Positions 62,917 through 64,000 of a DNA stretch of 64,000 nt are shown piece by piece. The stretch comes from Rugamonas violacea (GTDB taxonomy: Bacteria > Pseudomonadota > Gammaproteobacteria > Burkholderiales > Burkholderiaceae_D). The translations under genes and the position numbers were made by a program. Below the pieces are notes generated by a model. The model did no database searches and was not told the DNA's origin. It saw only the letters and a list, made by a program, of their open reading frames with translations. The stretch lies in contig NZ_JAEMNU010000123.1 in NCBI RefSeq assembly GCF_016461825.1, positions 114,310 through 178,309 on the forward strand. Direction: 5' to 3'. How positions within the stretch are numbered: the first letter of the stretch is position 1; each line of letters begins with the position of its first letter.

Positions 62917-63879
62917 ATGGAAACGAAATGGCTGGAAGACTTCATCTCGCTGGTCGAGACCAACAACTTTAGCCGCTCGGCGGCGCTGCGCCACGTCACG
63001 CAGCCGGCCTTTTCGCGCCGCATCCAGTCGCTGGAGAACTGGCTCGGCACCGACCTGATCGACCGCACCTCCTACCCGACCCGCCTGACCCCGGCCGGCG
63101 TGGTGTTCTACGAACAGGCGCTGGAGATGCTGGCGCAGATCAACGGCGCGCGCGACATGCTGCGCTCCAAGCGCGCGGCGGCGCAGACCAGCATCGACCT
63201 GGCGGTGCCGCACACGCTGTCGCTGACCTTCGTGCCGAAATGGCTCACCGCGCTGGAGCACGACTTCGCCCCCATCAGCAGCCGCCTGATGGCGCTCAAC
63301 GTGCACGACGCCGTGCTGCAACTGGTCGAAGGCGGTTGCGACCTGCTGCTGTGCTACCACCACCCGCGCCAGCCGGTGCAGCTCGACCCGGGCCGCTACG
63401 ACATGCTGGTGATGGGCCGCGAGTCGCTGCGCGCCTACGCCCGCTGCGACAAGAACAAGGTGCCCGAGTTCACCCTGCCGGGCAGCGCCAAGGACCCGCT
63501 GCCGTTTTTGTCGTACACGAATAACGCCTACCTGGGCCGCATGGTCGACCTGATTTTGGCCGACACCAAACAGCAGCTGCACCTCGACCCGCAATACGAA
63601 ACCGACATGGCCGAGGGTTTGAAGATGATGGCGCTGGAAGGACGCGGCATCGCCTTCCTGCCCGAGTCGGCGGTGACCCGCGAGCTGAAACAAAAACAAC
63701 TGGCGCGCGCCGACGGCGGTGTGCCGGACTGGGAGATCGAGATGGACATCCGCCTCTACCGCGAGCGCCCGTCGCCGCAGCGGCGCGGCAAGGCCATCGT
63801 CGAACGCTTGTGGGAGTTCCTCGAACACGAGCAGAAAAACGCCAACCGCAAGCGCCGCGTGGCCGTCTCCGAGCGCTGA
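62917..63879 (+). CDS. LysR-family transcriptional regulator
   Basis: A 320-residue regulator with winged helix KWLEDFISLVETNNFSRSAA then LRHVTQPAFSRRIQSLENWL and a ligand-binding domain (about 90-300). The C-terminal tail is strongly basic (KNANRKRRVAV). It lies 37 bases after the marR operon on the same strand. Target genes are probably outside the window to the right. Confidence 0.9.
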   Translation: METKWLEDFISLVETNNFSRSAALRHVTQPAFSRRIQSLENWLGTDLIDRTSYPTRLTPAGVVFYEQALEMLAQINGARDMLRSKRAAAQTSIDLAVPHTLSLTFVPKWLTALEHDFAPISSRLMALNVHDAVLQLVEGGCDLLLCYHHPRQPVQLDPGRYDMLVMGRESLRAYARCDKNKVPEFTLPGSAKDPLPFLSYTNNAYLGRMVDLILADTKQQLHLDPQYETDMAEGLKMMALEGRGIAFLPESAVTRELKQKQLARADGGVPDWEIEMDIRLYRERPSPQRRGKAIVERLWEFLEHEQKNANRKRRVAVSER

Positions 63880-63885
63880 TTGATG

Positions 63886-63954
63886 AAACCCACAGGCGAC
63901 ATCTGGGGTCGGACCCGGCGGGTCCGACCCCGGCTCTCCGCCTTTGGGTGGTTT
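63886..63954. repeat. dispersed palindromic element, copy 5
   Basis: AAACCCACAGGCG, then the core GGGGTCGGACCC-GGC-GGGTCCGACCCC, then CCTTTGGGTGGTTT. It starts six bases after the LysR stop codon and closely matches copy 2. Confidence 0.88.
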
Positions 63955-64000
63955 GTAGCCGCCAGCCCCAAAACTTCACGACACCAATATCCGCCCCGCC

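Overview
This is a high-GC chromosomal segment from a betaproteobacterium. It looks like family Oxalobacteraceae (Massilia/Duganella/Janthinobacterium type), judging by the protein sequences, the complete pst-pho operon paired with ppk1-sixA, and a dispersed GGGTCGGACCC palindromic repeat. The genus is inferred from general knowledge, not from a search. No rRNA, tRNA or CRISPR array was seen.

Layout. 1-3209: start of carB (cut by the window edge), carA with a TTG start, a GlcG/HbpS-like protein and a patatin lipoprotein, all on the minus strand. 3401-10120: a compositionally distinct rhs (YD-repeat) island inserted at the 3' end of phoR. It is bounded by a 188-bp duplication of the phoR tail and holds a split secreted Rhs protein, a cysteine-rich toxin tip, membrane immunity-type genes, two broken tips and an IS4-type fragment. 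10121-16828: phoR, phoB, phoU, pstB, pstA, pstC and pstS, read leftward as one phosphate-starvation operon (pstS first). It diverges from ppk1-sixA (17101-19724) across an intergenic region with a Pho box facing each way, so phosphate uptake, sensing and polyphosphate synthesis appear co-regulated.

19826-32663: a tiny membrane protein, a PotF-like binding protein, a FliD-like cap protein, a PilZ protein, alr-radA, a candidate deaminase toxin gene (26065-27222), lplT, the overlapping cluster tsaB-rimI-UDG-DUF1853, and a thioredoxin-like gene. 32750-45215: a solitary molybdenum hydroxylase large subunit, a PAS-GGDEF-EAL membrane protein, DUF1993, DUF1289 and DUF1415 proteins, mltD, fabI, a coiled-coil membrane protein, a frameshifted secreted-protein remnant, and an ECF sigma/anti-sigma-like pair.

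45327-63879: a PDZ/7TM/GAF membrane protein without an output domain, an AraC-GyrI regulator, a VIT-vWA protein, a DEAD-box helicase with a long leader, udk, a LysR-controlled tripartite efflux operon ending in a siderophore-interacting reductase, a MarR-MFS-GIY-YIG operon, and a second LysR gene. Five copies of the palindromic repeat lie between 32064 and 63954, all in intergenic DNA.

The least ordinary parts are the rhs island, where two related toxin tips each precede a membrane immunity-type gene, and the orphan deaminase-like effector at 26065.
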